From: JBBQLG01 sp964251665
GTDB taxonomy: Bacteria; Bacteroidota; Bacteroidia; Cytophagales; Spirosomataceae
Length of the DNA stretch: 64,000 bases
Assembly (NCBI GenBank): GCA_964251665.1
Contig: CAXUKO010000010.1
Span: 186,001 to 250,000 of the forward strand
Reading direction: 5' to 3'
In this document: positions 17,783 through 25,903 of the stretch, piece after piece
How the letters are laid out: every line of letters begins with the position of its first letter
How positions within the stretch are numbered: the first letter of the stretch is position 1
Translations under genes and position numbers: made by a program
Notes under the pieces: model-generated
What the model saw: the letters and a program-made list of their open reading frames with translations, nothing else
The model's database searches: none
Told to the model about the DNA's origin: nothing

Positions 17783-18376
17783 ATGAATCCACCTAAAGAC
17801 ACGTTGACGCAGACGTATTTCGATGATGTATACAGGGCCAGCGATGATCCGTGGAATTTTACCACGAGCGATTACGAACGGGCCAAATATGAGGCTACGC
17901 TGGCGGCCCTGCCGAAGACACACTATACGAATGCATTCGAGATTGGCTGTTCCATTGGTGTGCTGAGTGCGATGCTGGCTCCGCGCTGCGCTGCGCTGTT
18001 GTCGATTGATGCCAGTGCGTTACCGCTCAAAACCGCCCGCGAACGCCTGGCTCCTTATCCGCAGGTGACGGTTGAGCAACGGAGCATCCCCGCTGATTCC
18101 CCGGCCAGCCCGTTTGACTTAATTCTGCTCTCGGAAGTGGGGTATTACCTGTCCGTTGCTGATCTGGCACTGGCGCGCACACAAATCACGGCTAATCTGG
18201 TTACGGGGGGCGACCTCGTGCTGGTTCACTGGACACCCCCCGTACATGATTATCCCCTCACCGGCGATCAGGTCCATGAGGCTTTTATGGCCGTTAGTGG
18301 CTCCAACCAGCCACTGACTCACCTGCATAATCAGCGGGCGGATACCTACCGGCTCGATGTGTTCAGGAAAAATTAA
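17783..18376 (+). CDS. SAM-dependent methyltransferase, NodS-like
   Basis: The N-terminus (YFDDVYRASDDPWNFTTSDYE) and the SAM-binding segment FEIGCSIGVLSAML match the NodS subgroup of class I methyltransferases, together with LILLSEVGYYL further on. NodS in rhizobia N-methylates the deacetylated amino sugar of Nod factor. Here it follows a PIG-L N-deacetylase by 9 nt, so N-methylation of a freed amine is an attractive inference. Length, 197 residues, is typical. Its TAA stop overlaps the stop codon of the convergent glycosyltransferase gene. Confidence 0.9.
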   Translation: MNPPKDTLTQTYFDDVYRASDDPWNFTTSDYERAKYEATLAALPKTHYTNAFEIGCSIGVLSAMLAPRCAALLSIDASALPLKTARERLAPYPQVTVEQRSIPADSPASPFDLILLSEVGYYLSVADLALARTQITANLVTGGDLVLVHWTPPVHDYPLTGDQVHEAFMAVSGSNQPLTHLHNQRADTYRLDVFRKN

Positions 18377-19578
18377 TCGTGCTCCCGCAGAAAGGCCCGC
18401 AAGCCGGCAATGGCTGTTGTAATGGGTACGGTCTGCGGACACAGACTGCCTGTAACGGCTATCTTCTCCTCCACGTTTGCCCAGAGTTGACCAAAATACC
18501 GGTTGGTGGCTGTTTCGCGGCAGAGCCAGTCCGGGTCGAACTGCAGTTGGGCAGCCATCGCCCGTAGATCGGCCTGGCGGTCAGTCTGGGCCATGGTTTG
18601 CCAGCAGTCGCGGAGGAGTCGGCGGCACTGAAACCGGCTAATCACCGCTTCGGCGCTGTCTACCTGCGGTAGTTGTTGCGCCGTCGTCATATCGGCCCAT
18701 TGTTTCAACTGCCACGAGAACCCAACATCCACACGGCCCTGCGTTCGGGTGGAGGTAAACACCTTTACGCTCGGGCTCTTGCGTACTTTGGCGTCGATGC
18801 GGAGCATGGCCTGGTAGAACGCATCGTCTTCCAGATAGGGTACGGTGGGTAAGCGCCCGGCTTTCAGATAGGTCGCGCAGGTAACGGCTAAGCTGGCACC
18901 GAAATGCTGAAAATGACGCGGCCAGGGGTCATTTTCCATTGGGTCGATTCGGGCTTCGGCTTTGGCTACGAGGTGCCGATAGGTAACATCCAGCAAATGA
19001 TAGCGACGGGCTGCCGGTTCGCCGGTGCGATTCGGTCGGGCCGCAACTGGCCGGGTCAGAATGCGCCCGCCTACGGCATCGTTACCCCGGTCAATTTCGG
19101 CGATGGTCTGCGCAATCCAGTGAATGTCGGGTACCGTGTCTCCATCGGTCGACGCAATGATTCCCCGTCCGTTTCCGGTGCTAAGCAGTCGTCGGCAGGC
19201 TTCATCCATCAATAGTCGCCGGACATGACCAATGTTGGCCTGTTCGCGGGGCAGGTGGACATTGGCGATGTGCAGCGGAAACTGAGGAAACAGGGCCTGA
19301 TACTGTACAGCCAATTCGTGGGAGGTATCGGTACAGTTGTTGGTCAGCACCAGCACTTCGTAGAGATCGGCAGATAGGGGAGCACCCGACAAAGATTGCT
19401 GGGTACGGAGAGAATCAAGCGTAGTGGTGAGGTGGTCGGCTTCGTTGCGAACCGGGATAATAACCGATACGCGAAGTTCGGGGCCGGGTGGCAGTTGACT
19501 GAATAAATAAAGGTTTGCCGGGGAAACTGGTTTAGGCCGGACCCTATGAAGCTCCGGCTGGTCGAAAAATTGGGTCAT
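18373..19578 (-). CDS. Family 2 glycosyltransferase, convergent partner of the cluster
   Basis: The ATG at 19578 gives 401 residues; the open frame extends upstream across a hairpin and is not used. A GT-A domain opens with VSVIIPVRNEADHLTTTLDS (about residue 37), and a DxD-like metal site lies in STDGDTVPD (about residue 134). No membrane segments are obvious, so the protein is cytoplasmic. It would transfer an activated sugar to an unknown acceptor. Although transcribed towards the other three genes, its stop codon shares bases with that of the methyltransferase gene (18373-18376), so no terminator fits between them. Confidence 0.88.
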   Translation of the reverse strand: MTQFFDQPELHRVRPKPVSPANLYLFSQLPPGPELRVSVIIPVRNEADHLTTTLDSLRTQQSLSGAPLSADLYEVLVLTNNCTDTSHELAVQYQALFPQFPLHIANVHLPREQANIGHVRRLLMDEACRRLLSTGNGRGIIASTDGDTVPDIHWIAQTIAEIDRGNDAVGGRILTRPVAARPNRTGEPAARRYHLLDVTYRHLVAKAEARIDPMENDPWPRHFQHFGASLAVTCATYLKAGRLPTVPYLEDDAFYQAMLRIDAKVRKSPSVKVFTSTRTQGRVDVGFSWQLKQWADMTTAQQLPQVDSAEAVISRFQCRRLLRDCWQTMAQTDRQADLRAMAAQLQFDPDWLCRETATNRYFGQLWANVEEKIAVTGSLCPQTVPITTAIAGLRAFLREHD

Positions 19579-19702
19579 GCACGTTTTCCGTTGAGTAAAT
19601 GGAAGAACCCAATCAGGTACAAAAGGGCCGTTCGCGCATTTATAAGCCGGAAGTACAGACAAATGTTTGGGGATTAGCGTTAGCGGCACCTTTGTAAAAA
19701 AA

Positions 19703-19738
19703 TGGCGTGTGCCATACCCAACGGCATAACACACGCCA
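19703..19738. terminator. Hairpin in the gap upstream of the glycosyltransferase gene
   Basis: Arms TGGCGTGTG (19703-19711) and CACACGCCA (19730-19738) with an 18-nt loop. It lies just downstream of the stop of the minus-strand hydrolase gene's neighbour and upstream of the glycosyltransferase; best read as a separator of transcription units. Confidence 0.45.
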
Positions 19739-19757
19739 AACCCTTATCCGTGGTTAG

Positions 19758-21059
19758 TTACGGCCTGGCATGCCGCATCTCCAGCCCCACCGAGGTGCGG
19801 GGTTTGAAACCGGTCCACGGTCCGTCGGCATCGGTTTCTTTCAGATCGAAGTACTTTCCGTAGTCGAGTTTTTTGAGGTGCATGCCCAGAAATGCCGTTA
19901 CAAAATGCTGGTTGATGTTATTAATCCGGCGCTCGTTCCAGGCTGGTTCGGCATAGTGCATGTAATCGTCGAAGGGCATACCGGGTTTCATGGACTCGGC
20001 CGGGGGCGGGTTGGGGGCTACATTATGCCGGGCGTTAACGTAGGTCAGCAGATAGCGGTCGGCGTTAACGGCACCCTCATAGATGGCTTTAGTGCCTTTT
20101 TCGTAGCCAGATACATCGTCTTTACTACCCGCCACAAACAGCGTCGGGAGCCGCAGTCCGGCCAGGCCGGCGGCATCCCAAACGCCCCGTTCCATGCCCC
20201 AGGGGGCGAAAGCTACCACCGCTTTGATGCGCGGGTCCTGCGAGGTTTTGTACGCTGGTGAATCCATCGTGCGGGTTTGCAGGGCAGTGCTGCCGCCGGC
20301 AATCTGCCCGAACAGCTTTACCGCCTGGGCGCTGTAGCCCGCTCCAACCGCATTAAGGGCACCATAACCACCCATCGAATAGCCCACCAGTGCGGTATTG
20401 TCGGCATTAAGCAATCCGGTCAGGAAACTGCCACTCGCTTTAGCACTCAGCCGGGCCATTTCATTCAGTACGAACAGATCATCGAGGGAGCGGTTCAGCA
20501 GTGTGCTGGGAAAACCGGCCACATCGCGGTAGGTCGATTCAGTATGGTCAATGGCTACCACGACGTACCCTTTGGACGCCAGATTTTCGGTCAGGTAGGT
20601 AAGCAGCAGCCGCGACCCGACGTAGCCGTGCGATACAATAACCAGCGGGTAAGCCCCTCCGCTGGGATCGGGTTCGGCCTCGCGCAGTGCCCGACCTGCG
20701 AACGTGAAGGGGACGAGGGGGCGTTTTGGATCGTTAAACCGGCCTAACACGTCTTCATACGCTACACGGGCCGGTTGTGCGGTCGGGATGCGGGCCGGAT
20801 ACCAGACTTCAACCGTCAGCGGACGGTCATACAGGGGGTGCTGACCGTCTTTCTGGTGCAGCACATCTACCTGACCGGTATGCAGCAGTTTCACCGTACG
20901 GACGCCAACACCAAAGGTGCCGCGAGCCGCGAGTTCGGGTGCATCGGGTAGGGGGTCACCATACACAAAGGTGTTGTCGGGCGTTTGGGCAGTGGCCCGC
21001 CACGCGGTTGTCGGGCTGAAGAAGACAAAAAGCAGACAGAGGATAAGGGGGAATTTCAT
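19758..21059 (-). CDS. Secreted alpha/beta hydrolase, PAF-acetylhydrolase-like
   Basis: A signal peptide (residues 1-24) precedes an alpha/beta hydrolase of 433 residues. The nucleophile elbow is GYSMGG in LVGYSMGGYGALNAVG (about residue 227). The oxyanion segment is PLVIVSHGYVGSRL, with FAPWGMERG and a late NARHNVAP that likely brings the catalytic histidine. The domain order resembles platelet-activating factor acetylhydrolase-like and related esterases. It should act on a lipid or aromatic ester in the periplasm. Monocistronic. Confidence 0.85.
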   Translation of the reverse strand: MKFPLILCLLFVFFSPTTAWRATAQTPDNTFVYGDPLPDAPELAARGTFGVGVRTVKLLHTGQVDVLHQKDGQHPLYDRPLTVEVWYPARIPTAQPARVAYEDVLGRFNDPKRPLVPFTFAGRALREAEPDPSGGAYPLVIVSHGYVGSRLLLTYLTENLASKGYVVVAIDHTESTYRDVAGFPSTLLNRSLDDLFVLNEMARLSAKASGSFLTGLLNADNTALVGYSMGGYGALNAVGAGYSAQAVKLFGQIAGGSTALQTRTMDSPAYKTSQDPRIKAVVAFAPWGMERGVWDAAGLAGLRLPTLFVAGSKDDVSGYEKGTKAIYEGAVNADRYLLTYVNARHNVAPNPPPAESMKPGMPFDDYMHYAEPAWNERRINNINQHFVTAFLGMHLKKLDYGKYFDLKETDADGPWTGFKPRTSVGLEMRHARP

Positions 21060-21129
21060 GGGAGTAAGGAGGGGTGAGGTTATACAGAGGCTATACGCAT
21101 ACAGGGTTGGGGATTAAAAATCACAGCAG

Positions 21130-21612
21130 CTAATCAAGCCCGATTTCGGCAAGCGATTGCCCCAGCAGGTCAGCCAGCACGGCCACAATCAGGTTGTGGT
21201 CCTGACGCTGGGGCAGTCCCGACACCGTGATGGTGCCGACGCAGCCCGTTCCCCGAAGTCGGAGTGGAAAACTGCCTCCATGCGTGGCATAATCGCGGGC
21301 GTCGATATCCGCTTTCTCGCTCAGCGTAGTCTGCTGCTGCTTCAATTCCAGCCCGAGGGCGTACGAACTCCGGTGATAGCGCAGCACGGTATTGCGTTTG
21401 CGTCGCGCCCACTCCACATTGTCGGGCGTGGTGCCGGGCATGGCCAGAAAAAACAGGGGCTGGCCATGTAACTGAATATCAATGGCAACTCCTTTTCCAA
21501 TGGCTTCCACGGCTTCTTTCAGGCGGGTGCCGAGTATCCAGGCGGTGCCCGCATCGAAGCGGTCAAATACCAGGCGCTCCTCCTGAAGGGCAATACGGTC
21601 AAGGTCGGTCAT
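21130..21612 (-). CDS. UPF0303 / heme-degrading-domain (HbpS-like fold) protein
   Basis: About 160 residues from the ATG at 21612; a TTG at 21618 is rejected as the start. The pattern FDAGTAWILGTRLKEAV, IDIQLHGQPLFFLAMPG, WARRKRNTVLRYHRSSY and ARDYATHGGSFPLRL is that of the UPF0303 proteins, which share the HbpS/GlcG fold. The molecular function is not settled for most members; heme or small-ligand binding has been proposed for the wider fold. Cytoplasmic, single gene. Confidence 0.85.
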   Translation of the reverse strand: MTDLDRIALQEERLVFDRFDAGTAWILGTRLKEAVEAIGKGVAIDIQLHGQPLFFLAMPGTTPDNVEWARRKRNTVLRYHRSSYALGLELKQQQTTLSEKADIDARDYATHGGSFPLRLRGTGCVGTITVSGLPQRQDHNLIVAVLADLLGQSLAEIGLD

Positions 21613-21906
21613 AAACAAAATGGGTTGATGAGGGCCGTCAAGTTACGGTAAAACCGGAGTGTTGGCTAAAAATTCGCCAGGGTGCCCGCTGCCCGGCCTT
21701 GGCGAAGGTACTGGTTTGACTTGCGTCACCTGGCTGCATGGCCGAACGGGTGACCCTTCAGGAATTTTAGCCGGTTACCGCCTTCACTTTTCGGCAACGT
21801 TGAATTGGGTACGTATTGGTTGGAGTCATGTACTGTTCATAATCATTACCCGAACTACCTTTGCTGGGTAAAGAGTCAACCGCTAACCAGTCAGGCAGGA
21901 AACAGC

Positions 21907-22635
21907 ATGAACATTTCCAACAACAAAATTTTGATCACCGGTGGCGCATCGGGCATTGGCCTGGGGCTTACCGAACGGTTTATCCGGGAGAACAATACCG
22001 TCATTATCTGTGGCCGACGGGAGGCCGCGCTCAGCGAAGTGGCCGCCAAATTCCCGTCTGTCATCACAAAGGTGTGTGATTTATCGGTTGCCGACGACCG
22101 GCAGGCCCTTTATCAGTGGATTGCCGACGAGCACCCCGACCTGACGGTATTGGTGAACAATGCGGGTATACAGCAGTGGATGTCGGTTGCGGACGATGAC
22201 TTTTTTGAGCGGGCTAAACAGGAAATTACGACGAACATTGAGGCCCCGCTGCACCTAACGTCGTTGTTTATCAAGCTGCCCGCCATCAGAACGATTGTCA
22301 ACGTGACATCGGGTCTGGCCTTTACGCCACTCACCAAAGTGCCGGTTTATTCGGCCACTAAAGCGTTTTTTCATTCGTTCACTTTGTCATTACGGGCGCT
22401 GGTAAAAGCCAGTGGGATCGAAGTAATCGAGATGATTCCGCCCGCCCTCAATACCGACCTGGGCGGTAAGGGACTGCACGATCAGGCTCCACCGGTCAGT
22501 GCCTTTATCGACGCTGTTTTTGAGCAGTTAAAACAAGGCAAGACTGAACTAACCTTCGGGTTCAGCGAAGCAATGGCCAACGCCACGCCGGATGACCTGC
22601 GCACTACATTCAACCGAATGAACGCCGTTTCCTGA
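21907..22635 (+). CDS. Short-chain dehydrogenase/reductase, DltE-like
   Basis: The ATG at 21907 begins MNISNNKILITGGASGIG; the nucleotide motif TGGASGIG is at residues 11-18, NNAG follows at about residue 82, and the catalytic YxxxK is YSATK (about residue 147). At 242 residues it is a classical SDR using NAD(P)H. It is close in sequence to the SDR at 56640-57371: both have VIICGRR, INNAG-type segments and IEMIPPA/IEIIPPA near the C-terminal substrate loop. The substrate is unknown; the DltE name reflects family only. A terminator follows at once. Confidence 0.92.
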   Translation: MNISNNKILITGGASGIGLGLTERFIRENNTVIICGRREAALSEVAAKFPSVITKVCDLSVADDRQALYQWIADEHPDLTVLVNNAGIQQWMSVADDDFFERAKQEITTNIEAPLHLTSLFIKLPAIRTIVNVTSGLAFTPLTKVPVYSATKAFFHSFTLSLRALVKASGIEVIEMIPPALNTDLGGKGLHDQAPPVSAFIDAVFEQLKQGKTELTFGFSEAMANATPDDLRTTFNRMNAVS

Positions 22636-22680
22636 CAGAAGATAGCGTCAGTTAAGGGGCAGCGTTATCTCGGTCATCGC

Positions 22681-22721
22681 CATAAAAAAGGCACTTCTGT
22701 AGCAGAAGTGCCTTTTTTATG
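22681..22721. terminator. Bidirectional intrinsic terminator
   Basis: Perfect 18-bp arms (22681-22698 and 22704-22721) with loop GTAGC; the stem is GGCACTTCT-type flanked by A6 on the left and T6 on the right, so it works in both directions for the SDR gene and the convergent DUF3500 gene. Confidence 0.88.
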
Positions 22722-22789
22722 GAAAACCAAAAGAGCAGCGGGTGGTCTTGCCTCGCAACAATACGGCGGAAGTGCCCCCGAAAACGAAG

Positions 22790-23857
22790 TCAATGTTTGG
22801 CTTCCAGATAATGCCGCTTTAATAAGTCCTCGCCAAAATCCTGACCCTTCTCGCGCAGAATGGCGTGAATATGATTGCCATCGTTTTGAAACCCAACGTT
22901 GTCGTACTCGATCAGAAAATCGGGGCCGTTGATAATGTAGTAATGGGGTTTATTATTCTCAAGCGCCCCTACCCAGGCGAAATACACCTTGTCGATACCC
23001 GACTTCAGGATTTTATCGAAAAGCAGATGCGCTTTTTCGTGCTCGAAATTATGGGTGTACTCCTGAATCAGCAGCTTTAATAAATCCTTCTGGCCGTCGT
23101 CAAATTGCCCGGCTGCAATGCCGTAATAGCTGGTAATGCGCTGACTACCCTGCGGACTGGTGATGATGTCTTTGGGTACATCCTGCTTCAGCATCGCCAC
23201 GGCTTTCTGCCTGTCGGTCAGGGCGTTGATGAGCATAAAGCCGTAATCTTCTTCCTTGCTCAATACCCGCAGGCCCGCATATTTAGCCGACTTCACTTCT
23301 GCCGGGTCGGTACCCACAAAATACGGCGACATGGATATATTTTTGCCGTCGGAGGTCAGGCTTAGCGCCATGTGATGACCGCCAAAATTCAGGCCCCAGG
23401 GCTGGTTCGGCTGGGGCTTACCCCAGACTGAGATGTAATAGTTGCCGTGCGACCATTTCAACCCCTGCATCATGGACAGCATTTTCTGGTCGATCTCGCC
23501 CTTGTCGAATGCCTGCTGGTAGAGCGTATTCAGAATATCGTCCAACTGCATAATACTGGCCGTTTTCAGATACCCCTGCGAACTAAGCATGGCCGACAGC
23601 ACCCTGTGAAACGCCATGCGGCTCTTGTCGGACAGCGAACCGTAGGCGATACCGGGCCGGGGAACCATGCCCACGGGCAGATTGGTCCATTTGTACCGCA
23701 GCGAATCAGTGAAGGCGTACTGCGTTTTGCCCAGTTCGTCGGCACTGAGCGTGCTCAGAAACCGGTTGGCTGATTCGGTAAGCGGACTGACCGATTGGGC
23801 CAGTCCGGCCGAAGTTAGCAGGAGGTAAAAAAGAGGAAGGGTAAGTGCTTTTTTCAT
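22790..23857 (-). CDS. DUF3500 domain secreted protein
   Basis: The ATG at 23857 gives a clear signal peptide (MKKALTLPLFYLLLTSAGLA). The rest of the 355-residue protein has the DUF3500 pattern: YKWTNLPVGMVPRPGI, DKSRMAFHRVLSAML, WGLNFGGHHMALSLT and late HDG-type NDGNHIHAILR. The family is exported and uncharacterised; conserved histidines in GGHH and NHIH suggest a metal or catalytic site, which is inference. Monocistronic, convergent with the SDR gene. Confidence 0.85.
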   Translation of the reverse strand: MKKALTLPLFYLLLTSAGLAQSVSPLTESANRFLSTLSADELGKTQYAFTDSLRYKWTNLPVGMVPRPGIAYGSLSDKSRMAFHRVLSAMLSSQGYLKTASIMQLDDILNTLYQQAFDKGEIDQKMLSMMQGLKWSHGNYYISVWGKPQPNQPWGLNFGGHHMALSLTSDGKNISMSPYFVGTDPAEVKSAKYAGLRVLSKEEDYGFMLINALTDRQKAVAMLKQDVPKDIITSPQGSQRITSYYGIAAGQFDDGQKDLLKLLIQEYTHNFEHEKAHLLFDKILKSGIDKVYFAWVGALENNKPHYYIINGPDFLIEYDNVGFQNDGNHIHAILREKGQDFGEDLLKRHYLEAKH

Positions 23858-24301
23858 GGTAGTCAGGGCTGGTTTAGGCATCATACGCCCCGTTGAGGGC
23901 GTACTGTCCGAAGGTTGGCAAGGCAATAGTAGCAATGAGCGCGGTAATTATCGTTATGATAGTACCAAAAATCGGAACGGTCTGATTGCCAGAGGCTAAT
24001 TTAGGAAACTCCAGCGTAAACAGTCAAAACCAGGCGATTGCTAACTGCCAAAAATAAACAATCCTACTACGTAGCCACCGTCCCGACCGGCGACGCGGTC
24101 ATGACGTTGACTAAGCCTGAGGGGCTGGGTTACCCTTTCCGGTCAGGTAGGATTTGTACAAATTGTACCAGCAGGAATAGGAAGCGAACGAACTTCAGGG
24201 GTATTAACTGGAAATTTCCAGTTATTTACTTTGTATTGCAAAGTACTTTTTAATACTTTTGGTGCGTGGAGCACTTTTGGTAAAATAAAACCTATATAAC
24301 C
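23858..24301. other. Intergenic region with a promoter near its right end
   Basis: No gene supported. It carries the leftward promoter of the DUF3500 gene and the promoter described at 24230-24261. A short open frame at 24038-24253 is not protein-like. Confidence 0.5.
24230..24261 (+). promoter_or_regulatory. Bacteroidota-type sigma-A promoter, TTTG / TAnnTTTG
   Basis: A TTTG box at 24230-24233 is followed after 20 nt by TACTTTTG at 24254-24261, a full match to the TAnnTTTG -7 element of Bacteroidota housekeeping promoters. The coding start is 41 nt downstream of it. The best promoter match I found in the window. Confidence 0.65.
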
Positions 24302-24586
24302 ATGCAGAACAGAAGACTTATTGGCATTGTACTCACCGTAGCGTTTATACTGTTCATACCCTTGACAGCCATGCAGTTCACTGATGAAGTGAGATGGACT
24401 CTTTTCGATTTTGTTGTCGCGGGTGTCCTGCTGCTCAGCACCGGTCTGCTGTGCGAGCTTGTACTGAGGAAGGTGCGTAGAACCGGCTACCGCATCGCCA
24501 TCTGCGGGGTTCTTCTGATGGCGCTGATCCTGGTTTGGCTGGAACTGGCAGTCGGCATCTTCGGGACACCGCTCGCCGGGAGTTAG
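24302..24586 (+). CDS. Small three-helix membrane protein, 94 aa
   Basis: Three hydrophobic stretches are clear: LIGIVLTVAFILFIPLTAM, FVVAGVLLLSTGLLCELVL and IAICGVLLMALILVWLELAV. A short basic loop (RKVRRTGYR) between the second and third places that loop in the cytoplasm. The sequence looks like a conserved hypothetical inner-membrane protein of Bacteroidota; I do not know its function. A strong TTTG/TACTTTTG promoter lies just upstream. No operon partner follows closely. Confidence 0.8.
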   Translation: MQNRRLIGIVLTVAFILFIPLTAMQFTDEVRWTLFDFVVAGVLLLSTGLLCELVLRKVRRTGYRIAICGVLLMALILVWLELAVGIFGTPLAGS

Positions 24587-24755
24587 CTCGTAAAGAGGTA
24601 CGGCAACCAGCTGTCCGGTTGCGCCAGACCAGCCTGTATGGCCCCTGCCGACATGACGGCCGCTGCAATTGATAACAAAAACGTCATAAGCCCAACATTT
24701 TCAACCGCCGGATACGAGCCAATCCTGTTACTTTGTGAAACGTCAACTCATTCTT

Positions 24756-25862
24756 ATGAAACTACCTAAACTTTTTCTGGGCATTAGTTTATTCTGCTTC
24801 TGCTTAAGCTGCGTTTCCTCTAAAACAAAATCAACCCAACCCACCACCTTACCCGCAACGGCGCTGACACCCTACGGTCGGTTCAGAGCAGACCCGAAGC
24901 AGGGCCTGGAAATGATTAGCTCGGCCATGCACGTTGGGTTTAGTTTTGAGGGCGATGCCTGCCAAATCTTTGCCGCTATTCCACCGACGATGGGGCATAA
25001 TTACCTGCAATACGAATTAGACGGCGTTTACCAGAAACGGATCAAAGTAGTCGGCCAGTCTACAGCGCCCATCAGCCTGACAGCACCAACGGGAGGGAAG
25101 CATACGGTATGGCTCTATAAGGCAACCGAAGCGCATACGGGGCCTGTCTTCATTCAAAAAATTACGGGAAACCATGTCGTCGCTTTACAGGAGCGCAAGG
25201 CACCCCTCATTGAATTTATCGGAAACAGCATCACCTGCGGGGCCGCAGCCGATCCGTCGGAAGTGCCCTGCGGCAGCGGTCAATACCACGATCAGCACAA
25301 TGCTTACATGGCGTATGGCCCCCGCGTGGCCCGGGCGCTGGGGGCTAATTTTGTGTTAAGCAGCGTCAGCGGGATTGGGGTCTATCGAAACTGGAACAGT
25401 GATGGCCCTGCGATGCCGGAGGTATACGAGCGGGTCGATTTTCAGGCTAAAAACCCCCAGCGCTGGAACTTCGCAGCCTTTACCCCCGAGGTGGTCAGCA
25501 TCGCTCTGGGCACCAACGATCTCAGCAAAGGGGATGGGAAAAAAGAAAGGCTGCCCTTCGATAGTGCCCGGTATGTGAACAATTACATAAACTTTGTTCA
25601 GCTGGTTAAGGCGAAATACCCTAAGGCCCGGATTGCTTTGCTGAGTAGCCCTATGATTAGCGGGAAAAACCGGGAAACGCTGCAAAACTGCTTAACGGCC
25701 GTGAAAAGCAGCATTGATGCGGGTAATCCTGCCGACAAACCCGTGGCAGTATACTTCTTCCGACCTATGCAGGCCAGTGGCTGCAGTGGGCACCCTAACG
25801 TGGAGGATCACGCCATTCTGGCCCGGGAGCTACAGCCTTTCTTCGATAAACTCGTGCACTAA
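24756..25862 (+). CDS. SGNH/GDSL esterase with N-terminal jelly-roll, CE2-like, lipoprotein
   Basis: The ATG at 24756 is preferred over a GTG at 24735 because it starts a lipoprotein signal (FCFCLSC, lipobox Cys about residue 19). An N-terminal beta domain (about residues 40-150) is followed by an SGNH hydrolase: block I IEFIGNSITCGAA, block III LGTNDLS, and a C-terminal HPNVEDH. This order is that of carbohydrate esterase family 2, which deacetylates xylan or mannan-type sugars. It lies 41 nt upstream of a GH43 gene in the same direction, supporting a hemicellulose role. Substrate not proven. Confidence 0.86.
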   Translation: MKLPKLFLGISLFCFCLSCVSSKTKSTQPTTLPATALTPYGRFRADPKQGLEMISSAMHVGFSFEGDACQIFAAIPPTMGHNYLQYELDGVYQKRIKVVGQSTAPISLTAPTGGKHTVWLYKATEAHTGPVFIQKITGNHVVALQERKAPLIEFIGNSITCGAAADPSEVPCGSGQYHDQHNAYMAYGPRVARALGANFVLSSVSGIGVYRNWNSDGPAMPEVYERVDFQAKNPQRWNFAAFTPEVVSIALGTNDLSKGDGKKERLPFDSARYVNNYINFVQLVKAKYPKARIALLSSPMISGKNRETLQNCLTAVKSSIDAGNPADKPVAVYFFRPMQASGCSGHPNVEDHAILARELQPFFDKLVH

Positions 25863-25903
25863 GCAGCTAAACTTTCGTGTTGAGTCAAGTAAAGATCGAT
25901 CTC

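Noticed and set aside
19579..19734. Longer start for the glycosyltransferase
   Set aside because: The extension crosses the hairpin at 19703-19738 and reads as non-protein sequence; ATG at 19578 gives the usual GT2 start.
24587..24734. Short minus-strand gene between the small membrane protein and the esterase
   Set aside because: The 77-codon frame is rich in Arg/Ser/Pro and overlaps the end of the membrane protein gene.
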